DNA from: Rathayibacter sp. VKM Ac-2856
GTDB taxonomy: Bacteria > Actinomycetota > Actinomycetes > Actinomycetales > Microbacteriaceae
DNA: 64,000 nt
Reading direction: 5' to 3'
NCBI RefSeq assembly: GCF_013205055.1
Contig: NZ_JABMLF010000001.1
Location: 1,116,001 to 1,180,000 of the forward strand
Of this stretch, positions 27,057-35,285 are shown piece after piece. A model generated the notes under the pieces. That model was given only the letters and a program-made list of their open reading frames with translations, was not told the DNA's origin and searched no databases. A program made the translations under genes and the position numbers. Numbering within the stretch: position 1 is the stretch's first letter; every line of letters begins with the position of its first letter.

Positions 27057-27787
27057 GCCGCGCGGTCGCCCTCGCGCGCGCCGAGATCCTCCGTTCGCGC
27101 AGCGGCTCGTCGTTCCCTGTCCTGCTCGCCTACGCGATCCTGATCCCCGCGTTCGGCCTGAACGCGCCCGGCACCGTCGACCGGCTCAGCGGACTCGACG
27201 ACGCCCAGGCGACCCGGTTCGTCTTCGGCTTCGCGGCGTGCGCCGCCCTCGGCGCGTGCTTCTACGGGGCGTACGCGTACACCCGGGAGACCTACTACCA
27301 CTCCCTCGAGCGGACCCTCCTCCTCGGCAGCCGGGACGCGATCCTCGTCGCGAAGGCGCTGGCCGGCACGATCTCGGGAGCGGTCTTCGGGCTCGTCGCG
27401 GTGGCGGGCTGGTGGCCGATCACCGCGGTGGTCCTGGCGACCGCCGATCGCCGCCTGACCACGGACGCCTCGCTCCTGTCCTCCTCGGTCGGAGTCGTCC
27501 TCGCCTGCGCCCTCTGCGGCGCTCTCGGCGTCGGCGTCGGCTACGCGGTGCGGAACTACTACGCGTGCATCCCGATCGTGCTGGTCCTGCCCGCCGCCCT
27601 CGCCGTACCGCTCCTGACCGTCGCCCGCGACGTCGGGCGGCTGCTCCCCATCGGGGCCGTCGCCGGAGCCACCGGAGCGCCGGTCGAGGGGATGCTCCCG
27701 CCGCCGCTCTCCCTCGCCGTCCTGGCCGTCTGGGCGATCCTGGCGCTCCTCGGCGCGCGGATCCTCGAACGGCGGCGCGCCCGATGA
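27053..27787 (+). CDS. ABC transporter permease 1 (daptide cluster)
   Basis: 244 residues with about six membrane helices: AYAILIPAFGL, AACAALGACFYGAYAY, ISGAVFGLVAVAGWW, VGVVLACALCGALGVGVGYAV, IVLVLPAALAVPLL and LAVLAVWAILALLGA. ABC-2 like topology with no ATPase domain. It overlaps both neighbours by four bases and must pair with the ATP-binding protein upstream. Confidence 0.8.
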   Translation: MSRAVALARAEILRSRSGSSFPVLLAYAILIPAFGLNAPGTVDRLSGLDDAQATRFVFGFAACAALGACFYGAYAYTRETYYHSLERTLLLGSRDAILVAKALAGTISGAVFGLVAVAGWWPITAVVLATADRRLTTDASLLSSSVGVVLACALCGALGVGVGYAVRNYYACIPIVLVLPAALAVPLLTVARDVGRLLPIGAVAGATGAPVEGMLPPPLSLAVLAVWAILALLGARILERRRAR

Positions 27788-28500
27788 CGGAGCCGGCAGC
27801 GGCAGGACCCCTCCTCCGCGCCGTCGTCGCGGAGCTGCGACGCGTGGTCGCGAGCCGGACGCCGCTCTGGGGTCTCGTCTTCGGGCTGCTCCCCGTGCTC
27901 CCGCTCCTCCTCGCCGTGGCGCCGGTCGATCTGCGCGCACTCCCGCCCGGGGAGTCGGAGTCGCTCGAGCACGCGATCACGGCGGCGCTGCTGCAGGGCG
28001 GTGCGGTCGGCGCGGCCGCGTTCGGCGCGCTGCGCACGGCCGCCGCGTTCGAGAAGGGGATCCTCGCGCGCGACGTGCTCTCGTCGGGGCTCCGGTCCGC
28101 CCTCGGCGCGCGGCTCCTGACGGCGGCGACCGTCGGCGCGGTGCTCGCGACGGCGTCCGTCGCGATCGGACTCGGCGGCGTCGCGGTGGTCTCCGCAGGA
28201 GAGGTCGCTCCCGATCCGGGAGCGGCGGCTCTGATCCCTGTGGTCGGCGTCGCAGGCGCGATCTGGGGCGCCCTGATCGGCACGATCGTCCGTGCACCGC
28301 TGTTCGTGCTCTTCGCGGCCCTCGCTCCGCTGAGCGCCGCGACCCTCACGAGCGGCACCGCGCTCGAGGACGTCGCGCCCCTCGCCGCCCTGTCGGCGTC
28401 CACTCCACCCACGGCCACGGCCGTGCTGGCGGGTCCGGTCTGGCTGCTGGTGCTCGCAGTGGTCGCCGTCGCGACGGGTCGCCGCCGCCCGCTGCTCTGA
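27784..28500 (+). CDS. ABC transporter permease 2 (daptide cluster)
   Basis: 238 residues, about six helices (e.g. LWGLVFGLLPVLPLLLAV, AATVGAVLATASVAIGL, GVAGAIWGALIGTIV, GPVWLLVLAVVAVA). Similar in size to permease 1 but not visibly alike in sequence, suggesting a heterodimeric membrane part. Last gene of the operon, followed by repeats and a strong terminator. Confidence 0.78.
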   Translation: MTEPAAAGPLLRAVVAELRRVVASRTPLWGLVFGLLPVLPLLLAVAPVDLRALPPGESESLEHAITAALLQGGAVGAAAFGALRTAAAFEKGILARDVLSSGLRSALGARLLTAATVGAVLATASVAIGLGGVAVVSAGEVAPDPGAAALIPVVGVAGAIWGALIGTIVRAPLFVLFAALAPLSAATLTSGTALEDVAPLAALSASTPPTATAVLAGPVWLLVLAVVAVATGRRRPLL

Positions 28501-28511
28501 CGGAGCTCGGC

Positions 28512-28640
28512 GGGGTCTCGATACGCGCTGCGCGCTGCTCGACCAGCAGGGACCGCGCATGCCGCTGCTCGACCAGCAGGGACCGCGCATGCCGCTGCTC
28601 GACCAGCAGGGACCGCGCAGCGGGCGCATCGAGATCCGCC
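28512..28640. repeat. Dispersed palindromic element with 30-base tandem expansion
   Basis: A right arm (GGGGTCTCGATACGCGCTGC, then GCTGCTCGACCAGCAGG) followed by two further copies of a 30-base unit beginning CTGCTCGACCAGCAGGGACC, then the inverse TATCGAG-like end (GCGCATCGAGATCC). It lies just past the daptide operon. Confidence 0.75.
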
Positions 28641-28648
28641 GCAGACGC

Positions 28649-28685
28649 ACGAGGGCCCGCGCACATCGCGTGCGCGGGCCCTCGT
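28649..28685. terminator. Bidirectional terminator between daptide operon and glpK
   Basis: A perfect 16-bp stem: ACGAGGGCCCGCGCAC, loop ATCGC, GTGCGCGGGCCCTCGT. It lies between convergent transcription units: the ABC permease ends at 28500 (plus) and glpK ends at 28704 (minus). It should serve both. Confidence 0.85.
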
Positions 28686-28703
28686 CGTTCGGCGGTGCGG
28701 TGA

Positions 28704-30218
28704 CTACTGCACGTCCTCGTCGACCCAGTCGAAGGTCTTCGTGACGGCCTTCTTCCAGAGGCGGTACTGGCGGGCGGCCTCGTCCTGGTCCATCGAGGGG
28801 GTCCAGCGCGAGTCCTCCTGCCAGTTCTGGCGCAGGTCGTCCAGGTTCTCCCAGAAGCCGACCGCGAGGCCCGCGGCGTACGCGGCACCGAGCGCGGTGG
28901 TCTCCGCGACGACCGGCCGGACGACCGGGACGCCGAGGATGTCGGCCTGGAACTGCATCAGCAGGTTGTTGGCGATCATGCCTCCGTCGACCTTGAGCTC
29001 CTGCAGCGGGACGCCGGAGTCGGCGTTGACCGCGTCCAGGACCTCGCGGGTCTGGAAGGCGGTCGCCTCGAGCGCGGCGCGGGCGATGTGGCCCTTGTTG
29101 ACGTAGCGGGTCAGGCCGACGAGCGCACCGCGCGCGTCCGCTCGCCAGTACGGCGCGAAGAGACCGGAGAACGCGGGGACGAAGTACGCGCCGCCGTTGT
29201 CCTCGACCGTGGCGGCCAGCGCCTCGACCTCGGGAGCCGAGCCGATGAGACCCAGGTTGTCGCGCAGCCACTGGATCAGCGAGCCGGAGACCGCGATCGA
29301 ACCCTCGAGCGCGTAGTGCACCTCGCCGTCGCCGAGCTTGTAGCCGATGGTCGTGAGCAGCCCGTTCTTGGAGTGCACGATCTCGGTGCCGGTGTTGAAG
29401 ATCAGGAAGTTGCCGGTGCCGTAGGTGTTCTTCGCCTCGCCCGGATCGAACGCCGCCTGGCCGAAGGTCGCGGCCTGCTGGTCGCCCAGGATGCCCGCGA
29501 TCGGGACCTCGCGCAGGAGCGACGAGGACTCGACGTGGCCGTAGACCTCGGAGGAGGAGCAGACCTCGGGGAGCATCGACTTCGGCACCCCGAAGGCCTC
29601 GAGGATGTCGTCGCGCCACTCGAGCGTCTCGAGGTCGAGGAAGAGGGTGCGCGAGGCGTTGGTGACGTCGGTCTTGTGCACGCCGCCGTCGACTCCGCCG
29701 GTGAGATTCCAGAGCACCCAGGTGTCGGTGGTGCCGAACATCAAGTCGCCGGCCTCCGCCTTCTCGCGGGCGCCGTCGACGTTCTCGAGGATCCAGACGA
29801 TCTTGGTGCCGGAGAAGTAGGTCGCCAGCGGGAGGCCGACGATCGACTTGAAGCGGTCGGGGCCCTCGTCGCCGGCGAGGCGGTCGACGATCGACTGGGT
29901 GCGGGTGTCCTGCCAGACGATCGCGTTGTAGACGGGCTTGCCGGTGGTCCGGTCCCAGACCACGGCGGTCTCGCGCTGGTTGGTGATGCCGACGGAGGCG
30001 ATGTCGTGGCGGGTCAGGTCGGCGCGGGAGAGCGCCTGGCCGATGACCTCGCGGACGTTGTTCCAGATCTCGATCGGGTCGTGCTCGACCCAGCCCGCGC
30101 GCGGGAAGATCTGCTCGTGCTCCTTCTGCCCGGTCGAGACGATCGAGCCCTTCTTGTCGAAGATGATCGCGCGGGACGACGTGGTCCCCTGGTCGATAGC
30201 GATGACGTAGTCAGCCAT
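28704..30218 (-). CDS. glpK: Glycerol kinase
   Basis: 504 residues, FGGY family. Phosphorylates glycerol to glycerol-3-phosphate with ATP. N-terminal [17 protein letters not shown], the [14 protein letters not shown] and [10 protein letters not shown] substrate segments, [28 protein letters not shown], and [21 protein letters not shown] are all present. Full length. Third gene of the minus-strand glpD-glpF-glpK series, 84 bases after glpF with a small hairpin in the gap. Confidence 0.97.
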   Translation of the reverse strand: MADYVIAIDQGTTSSRAIIFDKKGSIVSTGQKEHEQIFPRAGWVEHDPIEIWNNVREVIGQALSRADLTRHDIASVGITNQRETAVVWDRTTGKPVYNAIVWQDTRTQSIVDRLAGDEGPDRFKSIVGLPLATYFSGTKIVWILENVDGAREKAEAGDLMFGTTDTWVLWNLTGGVDGGVHKTDVTNASRTLFLDLETLEWRDDILEAFGVPKSMLPEVCSSSEVYGHVESSSLLREVPIAGILGDQQAATFGQAAFDPGEAKNTYGTGNFLIFNTGTEIVHSKNGLLTTIGYKLGDGEVHYALEGSIAVSGSLIQWLRDNLGLIGSAPEVEALAATVEDNGGAYFVPAFSGLFAPYWRADARGALVGLTRYVNKGHIARAALEATAFQTREVLDAVNADSGVPLQELKVDGGMIANNLLMQFQADILGVPVVRPVVAETTALGAAYAAGLAVGFWENLDDLRQNWQEDSRWTPSMDQDEAARQYRLWKKAVTKTFDWVDEDVQ

Positions 30219-30268
30219 GAATGAGTACTCCTTCGTAACGGGGTGAAGTGGAGTGGGCCTGAGAGCGT

Positions 30269-30287
30269 GACGGTCCCGGGGACCGTC
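30269..30287. terminator. Small hairpin in the glpF-glpK gap
   Basis: GACGGTCC-CGG-GGACCGTC, a perfect 8-bp stem with a 3-base loop. It may be a partial terminator or an mRNA-processing/stability element that sets the ratio of glpF to glpK; there is no T run. Confidence 0.45.
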
Positions 30288-30302
30288 GGCCGTGAGGACC
30301 GG

Positions 30303-31070
30303 CTAGAGGATCGGCAGCAGCGCGGTCGACGCGAGGCCTGCCAGCACGCCGCCGACGATCGGGCCCGCGACGGGCACCCAGGCGTAGCTCCAGTCGCTCG
30401 AGCCCTTGCCCTTGATGGGGAGGATCGCGTGGGCGATGCGGGGGCCGAGGTCACGGGCGGGGTTGATGGCGTAGCCGGTCGGGCCTCCGAGCGAGGCGCC
30501 GATCGAGATCACCAGGATCGCGACGGGCAGGGCGCCGAGCGCCGCGAGTCCGCCGTCGCCCTGGCGTCCGCCGCCGAAGCCGATGACGACGAAGACGAGG
30601 ACGAAGGTGCCGATGACCTCGGTGACGAAGTTCCAGCCGTAGTTGCGGATGGCCGGGCCGGTGGAGAAGACGCCGAGCTTGTTCGCCGGGTCGGGCTCCT
30701 GGTCGAAGTGCTGCTTGTAGGCGAGCCAGACGAAGACGGCGCCGATGATCGCACCGATCATCTGGGCGAGGATGTACATCAGGATCGAGACGATGTTGAC
30801 CGGGACGCCCGAGCCGAACTCCGTCGCTCCGCTGGCGGCGAGGCCGAGCGTGACGGCCGGGTTGAGGTGCGCGCCCGAGTTGTAGGAGACGATCACACCG
30901 GCGAAGACCGCGAAGCCCCAGCCGAAGTTCACCATCAGGGTGCCGCCGTTGAGGCCCTTGCTCTTGACGAGTGCCACGTTGGCGACGACGCCGCAGCCGA
31001 GGAGCACGAGCATCGCCGTCCCCACGACCTCCGCGAGGAACACCACTCCGAGATTGTCCACGTTGACCAT
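30303..31070 (-). CDS. glpF: Glycerol uptake facilitator (aquaglyceroporin)
   Basis: 255 residues, MIP family. Passive glycerol channel in the membrane with six helices. Two NPA boxes: HLNPAVTLG near residue 65 and INPARDLGPR near residue 200. The Asp after the second NPAR is typical of glycerol-conducting members. Start ATG at 31070. AAAGGAA is only 1-2 bases away, so the GTG three codons downstream (31061) could be the true start; I keep the ATG provisionally. Confidence 0.94.
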   Translation of the reverse strand: MVNVDNLGVVFLAEVVGTAMLVLLGCGVVANVALVKSKGLNGGTLMVNFGWGFAVFAGVIVSYNSGAHLNPAVTLGLAASGATEFGSGVPVNIVSILMYILAQMIGAIIGAVFVWLAYKQHFDQEPDPANKLGVFSTGPAIRNYGWNFVTEVIGTFVLVFVVIGFGGGRQGDGGLAALGALPVAILVISIGASLGGPTGYAINPARDLGPRIAHAILPIKGKGSSDWSYAWVPVAGPIVGGVLAGLASTALLPIL

Positions 31071-31174
31071 TTCCTTTGCATCGAGCGGACGCGCCAGCGC
31101 GCCCGAGGCGGGCATCGGTGCCCGCCGTCTGTGAAGTTATCGGCGCCCTGTCCGAGGGACAAGGAACGCCGCGT

Positions 31175-31186
31175 GCACGTTTGTGC
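31175..31186. promoter_or_regulatory. Small inverted repeat upstream of glpF
   Basis: GCAC-GTTT-GTGC in the glpD-glpF gap, about 105 bases upstream of the glpF start. A possible operator for the glycerol regulator encoded nearby; weak evidence because the arms are only four bases. Confidence 0.25.
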
Positions 31187-31200
31187 GTTGTCACGACGGA

Positions 31201-31234
31201 AGTCCCGGCCCGAGAACTCTCTCGAACCGGGACT
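31201..31234. terminator. glpD terminator
   Basis: Nested inverted repeat AGTCCCGG-CC-CGAG-AACTCT-CTCG-AA-CCGGGACT, 27 bases past the glpD stop on the minus strand. It separates glpD from the glpF-glpK transcript, so glpF probably has its own promoter. Confidence 0.7.
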
Positions 31235-31260
31235 CCCGTCGATCCGCGCCGTCCCGCCGG

Positions 31261-33015
31261 CTAGGAGGCGGCGACCGCCGTCGGCGCCTGCATCGAGGTG
31301 CCGCCGACATCGACGCCGTTGTACGTCTTGAGGTGCTCGATCGTCGCGTCCACCTCGCGAGCGCGGGTGGCGTCGTCCCAGCCGAGGACCTCGCCGGTGT
31401 GCTGCGCGAGCTCCTCGAGCAGCTCGCGGCTGAGCCCGCCGGTGAAGGCGTGGTTGGTGCGGCGCATGACCAGGTCGATCAGGTGCACGACGCTCTCGCG
31501 CTGGGCGAGGTAGCGGATCTCACCGGTGGTGAAGTCCTTGTCGAAGTCGAGCGCCTCGTCGTGGCCGTCGGCCAGGGCCTCGATGACCTCCTGCGCGCGG
31601 GTGCCGTAGCGCTCGAGCAGCTGGCCGGTGCGGGCCGAGGACAGACCGGAGCGGTGCTGGCTGATCCACTGGGCGCGCGAGGCGTCCGTGCGCGGGTAGC
31701 CCTTGCCGCCGCCGATCGCGGTCTTGACGGTCGAGACGCGCCGGGTGACGCCGATCCGCTTGAAGACCTCGTTCGAGAGGTGCTCGGACAGGGCGCGGAA
31801 CGTCGTCCACTTGCCGCCGACCAGGCTCAGCACTGGGGTCTTGCCGCCGGGCAGGGTCGAGGGCTCGATGCGGTAGTCGCGGGAGACGAAGCCGGGGGTC
31901 TCGTCGTCGTGACGGGGCAGCGGGCGGATGCCGGAGAACTTGAAGACGATCTGCTCGCGGGTGACCGGGATCGAGGGGAAGACGTGGTTCACCAGCTCGA
32001 AGAAGTAGTCGATCTCCTCCTCGGTGCAGACGGCCGGCTCGTTCGGGTCGGCCTCGATGTCGGTGGTGCCGACCATGACCCGGCCCTTGAGCGGGTAGAT
32101 CAGGACGATGCGGCCGTCGCTGTGCTCGAAGAACATCTCGCGGCCCTCGCAGGCCTCGACCAGCTCGGGGTTGTCCAGCACGATGTGCGAGCCCTTGGTG
32201 CCGCCCATGAACTGCGTGGTCGTGCCGAGCGCGGTGTTGGTGAAGTCGGTCCACGGTCCGGAGACGTTGACGACGACGTCGGCCTGGAAGGCGAACTCCT
32301 CGCCGCTCTCGCGGTCGCGGAGCAGCACGCCGTTCTCGGAGGTGCCGACGGCCTCGACGTAGTTGGCCGCGCGGGCCTTCTTGCCGCCGACGAGCGCGTC
32401 GCGCAGCACGTCGAGCGCCAGGCGCTCGGGCTCATGCACGGAGGCGTCGAAGTAGGTGGCCGTGTACTTGATCTTCGGGTCGAGCTTCGGCAGCTCGTTC
32501 AGCGAGCGCTTGCGCCCGTGGAACTGGTGGCGCGGGACGACGCCGCCGTCGCGGGAGAAGAAGTCGTACAGGGTCAGGCCGACCTTGATCAGCAGCGCGC
32601 CGCGCTCCTGGGGCTTGCCCGACTTGTGGGTGAGGAAGCGCAGCGGCGCGGCCAGGATGCCCGAGAACGTCGAGTAGATCGGGATCGTGGTCTGCAGCGG
32701 CTTCACGTAATGCGGAGCGATCTTGAGCAGCCCGTTGCGCTCGTGCACACCCTCGTTGACGAGACGGAACTCGCCGTTCTCGAGGTAGCGGATGCCGCCG
32801 TGGATCATGTGGCTCGAGGCGCTGGACGCGCCCGAGACGTAGTCGCCGCGCTCGACGAGGGCGACGTCGACGCCGTTGAGCGCGAGTTCGCGGAAGGTCC
32901 CGATGCCGTTGATGCCACCGCCGATCACGAGAACGGTCGCGCGGGGAGTGTCCCGCAGGGCGGAGACGCTCTCGCGGAGGGAGGAGCTTCCGGGAGTTCC
33001 GACAGACTGTGCCAC
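31261..33015 (-). CDS. glpD: Glycerol-3-phosphate dehydrogenase (aerobic, FAD-dependent)
   Basis: 584 residues. Oxidises glycerol-3-phosphate to dihydroxyacetone phosphate and feeds electrons to quinone. The FAD motif VLVIGGGINGIGTFRELALNG is near residues 29-49; SSHMIHGGIRYLENGEF, VSGPWTDF, GRVMVGTTD and LSLVGGKWTTFRALSEH follow, with a C-terminal helical cap. Start GTG at 33015 with AAGGCGAG upstream; the ORF runs 39 codons further upstream, but that part has no family similarity. Divergent from the SorC-type regulator. Confidence 0.95.
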   Translation of the reverse strand: MAQSVGTPGSSSLRESVSALRDTPRATVLVIGGGINGIGTFRELALNGVDVALVERGDYVSGASSASSHMIHGGIRYLENGEFRLVNEGVHERNGLLKIAPHYVKPLQTTIPIYSTFSGILAAPLRFLTHKSGKPQERGALLIKVGLTLYDFFSRDGGVVPRHQFHGRKRSLNELPKLDPKIKYTATYFDASVHEPERLALDVLRDALVGGKKARAANYVEAVGTSENGVLLRDRESGEEFAFQADVVVNVSGPWTDFTNTALGTTTQFMGGTKGSHIVLDNPELVEACEGREMFFEHSDGRIVLIYPLKGRVMVGTTDIEADPNEPAVCTEEEIDYFFELVNHVFPSIPVTREQIVFKFSGIRPLPRHDDETPGFVSRDYRIEPSTLPGGKTPVLSLVGGKWTTFRALSEHLSNEVFKRIGVTRRVSTVKTAIGGGKGYPRTDASRAQWISQHRSGLSSARTGQLLERYGTRAQEVIEALADGHDEALDFDKDFTTGEIRYLAQRESVVHLIDLVMRRTNHAFTGGLSRELLEELAQHTGEVLGWDDATRAREVDATIEHLKTYNGVDVGGTSMQAPTAVAAS

Positions 33016-33115
33016 TTCGTACTCGCCTTCGTGTCGTAGGTGTTTCGTCGAGTGCCTCGTGCGAGTGTGGCCGCCCCAGATGGACGGTTGATATCGCGAG
33101 GGAATACAGCCATCC

Positions 33116-33140
33116 TTGACCCGACAACACATCCGGTCAA
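33116..33140. promoter_or_regulatory. Palindromic operator candidate in glpD/regulator gap
   Basis: TTGACC, 13 bases, GGTCAA: a perfect 6-base inverted repeat in the 155-base space between divergent glpD and the regulator gene. Position and symmetry fit a binding site for that regulator. TTGACC could also be read as a -35 on either strand. Confidence 0.5.
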
Positions 33141-33170
33141 GACGGGTGGAAATACGTGCAAGGAGTGCTG

Positions 33171-34169
33171 ATGACCCCTGTCCGACCGGTCGTGGAACTG
33201 GACGAGACGACGCACGCGACCCACCCCGACAAGACGCGCGATGCGCTCCGGGCCGCGCAGCTGTACTACATGCAGGACCTGACGATGGACGCCATCGCGC
33301 ACGAGCTGCACACCTCGCGCTCCTCGGTGTCGCGGCTGCTCTCGCACGCCCGCGCGACCGGGCTGGTCGACATCCAGATCCGCTCCCCCCTCGACCGGGC
33401 GAGCGCGCTGTCGGCCGAGGTGCGCGCGCACTTCGACATCACCGCGCACATCGTCCCGGTGCCCGACCACACCAGCGAGATCGACCGGCTCGAGCGCGTC
33501 GCCCTCTCGGCCGCGCGCATCCTCGGGCCATTCATCGACTCGAACATGATCGTCGGCATCGCCTGGGGCTCGACGATGAGCGCGATGAGCCGCCACCTGA
33601 TCGCCAAGGAGACGCACAACACGCAGATCGTGCAGCTCAACGGCGCGGGGAACACCGAGACCACGGGCATCAACTACTCGAGCGAGATCCTGCGCCGCTT
33701 CGGCGACGCCTACGCCGCGAAGGTGCAGCAGTTCCCGGTGCCGGCGTTCTTCGACGACCCGATGACCAAGAAGGCGGTCTGGCGCGAGCGGTCGACCAAG
33801 CGGGTCCTCGAGCTGCAGCAGCGGATGGACGTCGCGCTGTTCGGCCTCGGCTCGCCCTTCGCGGCGGTCCCCTCGAAGGTCTACATCGGCGGCTACCTCG
33901 AGCCGAGCGACTTCACCTCGCTCAGCGCCTCGGGCGTCGTCGGCGACGTCGCCACGGTGTTCTACCGGGCCGACGGGACCTGGGACGACATCCCCATGAA
34001 CGAACGTGCAAGCGGTCCGGACCTCTCCACCGTGCGCCGCGCGTCCCGCCGCATCTGCGTCGTCTCGGGCGCCTCGAAGCTCCCGGGCCTGCGCGGAGCC
34101 CTCGCCGCCGGCCTCCTCACCGACCTCATCCTCGACGAGGGCACGGCCCGAGCCCTCATCTCCGACTGA
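33171..34169 (+). CDS. SorC-type sugar-binding transcriptional regulator
   Basis: 332 residues. N-terminal helix-turn-helix (LTMDAIAHELHTSRSSVSRL, about 38-57) joined to a SorC/DeoR-type sugar-phosphate domain (VGIAWGSTMSAMSRHL, VQLNGAGNTETTG, VALFGLGSPFA, VYIGGYLEPSDF). Glycerol-3-phosphate or a related compound is the likely ligand, given its position divergent from glpD (inference). Start ATG at 33171, chosen because AAGGAG lies 5 bases upstream; the GTG at 33156 precedes that site. Confidence 0.85.
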   Translation: MTPVRPVVELDETTHATHPDKTRDALRAAQLYYMQDLTMDAIAHELHTSRSSVSRLLSHARATGLVDIQIRSPLDRASALSAEVRAHFDITAHIVPVPDHTSEIDRLERVALSAARILGPFIDSNMIVGIAWGSTMSAMSRHLIAKETHNTQIVQLNGAGNTETTGINYSSEILRRFGDAYAAKVQQFPVPAFFDDPMTKKAVWRERSTKRVLELQQRMDVALFGLGSPFAAVPSKVYIGGYLEPSDFTSLSASGVVGDVATVFYRADGTWDDIPMNERASGPDLSTVRRASRRICVVSGASKLPGLRGALAAGLLTDLILDEGTARALISD

Positions 34170-34183
34170 CCCCCCTTCCTCTT

Positions 34184-34246
34184 CCGCGAGATGCCACTTA
34201 TGAGCACGACACGCCGCGCTGACTCGTCATAAGTGGCATCTCGCGG
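34184..34246. repeat. 60-base palindrome family, copy 1
   Basis: Perfect 20-base arms (CCGCGAGATGCCACTTATGA and its reverse complement) around a 23-base loop containing CGACACGCCG. It lies 6 bases past the stop of the DUF559 gene at 34253 and 14 bases past the regulator stop, so it can act as a shared terminator. Copies 2 and 3 are at 35190 and 54151. Confidence 0.88.
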
Positions 34247-34252
34247 AGGGGG

Positions 34253-35131
34253 TCAGAGGCCGAGGGCGCGGCGGACCCGGGCGGCCGTGGCCTCGGGGTG
34301 CTCGAGGAGACCCGAGAGGCGCACGCGGATGTGCCGGTAGCCGAGCGCCTGGATCGCCTCGCTTCGCGCGATGTCCCGCTCGTACTGCCGGATGTCCGTC
34401 CGATGCTGGTCGCCGTCGTACTCGACGACGACCCACTGGTCGCGGTAGAGCAGATCCACCCGGGCGACGAAGACGCCGTCCGCGTCGTAGAGCTCGACGT
34501 TGAGCTCCGGCTCGGGAAGCCCGGCGCGGATCAGCAGCAGCCGGAGGAGCGTCTCCTTCGGCGATTCCGAGCCGACCCGGACGAAGCCGATCGCCTCGCG
34601 TGCACGTCGGCCGCCGCGACCCCGGTACCGTGCCGTCCTGGCCGCGAGGATCTCGAGATCGACGCGGAGGCCGTGTCGGCGCCCCTCCTCGTCGGGTCGC
34701 ACGAGCGCGTCGCCGAGCACGACGAGCTCGTCGAGCGACCGCGAGTCGGCGAGATGGCAGAACGTGGACGCGGGATCCGTCGTGGGGTAGCCGGCGTCGA
34801 CGACGGAGACGCCCTCATCCCAGAGATGGTGCGCCTTCACCCCGACGCGCCGCGCGGCGCGCATCGGGGGCGCGACCGAGACGTGCAGAGGAGTCGTCTC
34901 CGTCGCCCGCCGGTCCGGCAGTCGGAGCAGATGGGCGGCCGTGGCGTGCGAGAAGAACTCCCCTGGTCGCATCACCGCGGCGAACGCCGCGATCCTCTCG
35001 CCGTAGGTCGCCGGCTCGACCTCGGCGCGGGCCCCGCGGAACACGGCGACCGGGTACTCCGCCACCAGCCGGTGCCGCGCCAGCTCGCTCGTCGACGCGT
35101 TCACGATCCGGGTCTCTCGTTCCTCCTGCAT
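34253..35131 (-). CDS. Solitary DUF559/Vsr-like endonuclease-domain protein
   Basis: About 292 residues. The N-terminal part ([19 protein letters not shown] ... LHVSV) is the AbiEi-like/transcription-factor-like region common in actinobacterial DUF559 proteins. The C-terminal nuclease-like core has Glu193 ([10 protein letters not shown]), Asp226, then VVEYDGDQH (Glu237, Asp239, His243) and a [12 protein letters not shown] strand-helix end. No toxin or methylase partner is adjacent. Start uncertain: ATG at 35131 or GTG at 35149. The gene is bracketed by two copies of the same palindrome (34184-34246 and 35190-35246). Confidence 0.75.
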   Translation of the reverse strand: MQEERETRIVNASTSELARHRLVAEYPVAVFRGARAEVEPATYGERIAAFAAVMRPGEFFSHATAAHLLRLPDRRATETTPLHVSVAPPMRAARRVGVKAHHLWDEGVSVVDAGYPTTDPASTFCHLADSRSLDELVVLGDALVRPDEEGRRHGLRVDLEILAARTARYRGRGGRRAREAIGFVRVGSESPKETLLRLLLIRAGLPEPELNVELYDADGVFVARVDLLYRDQWVVVEYDGDQHRTDIRQYERDIARSEAIQALGYRHIRVRLSGLLEHPEATAARVRRALGL

Positions 35132-35189
35132 CCCAGGAGGCTGCCGCACTCGCCGATCCCCCGCGTCCGTTGTCCACAGCCCCCTTCAT

Positions 35190-35246
35190 CGAGATGCCAC
35201 TTATGAGCTCGACACGCCGAGGAATCACCTCATAAGTGGCATCTCG
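35190..35246. repeat. 60-base palindrome family, copy 2
   Basis: Perfect 18-base arms CGAGATGCCACTTATGAG / CTCATAAGTGGCATCTCG around a 21-base loop that again begins CGACACGCCG. It is in the same orientation as copy 1 (judged by the loop), 59 bases upstream of the DUF559 gene. Confidence 0.88.
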
Positions 35247-35285
35247 CGGGAGGGGGACGGGGGTGTGGAGGAGCGAGCGAGGGGG

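Noticed and set aside
28559..28744. Short plus-strand frame of repeated MPLLDQQGPR-like units
   Set aside because: It is the translation of three copies of the 30-base arm repeat. The unit length is a multiple of three by chance; there is no start signal and it runs into the terminator.
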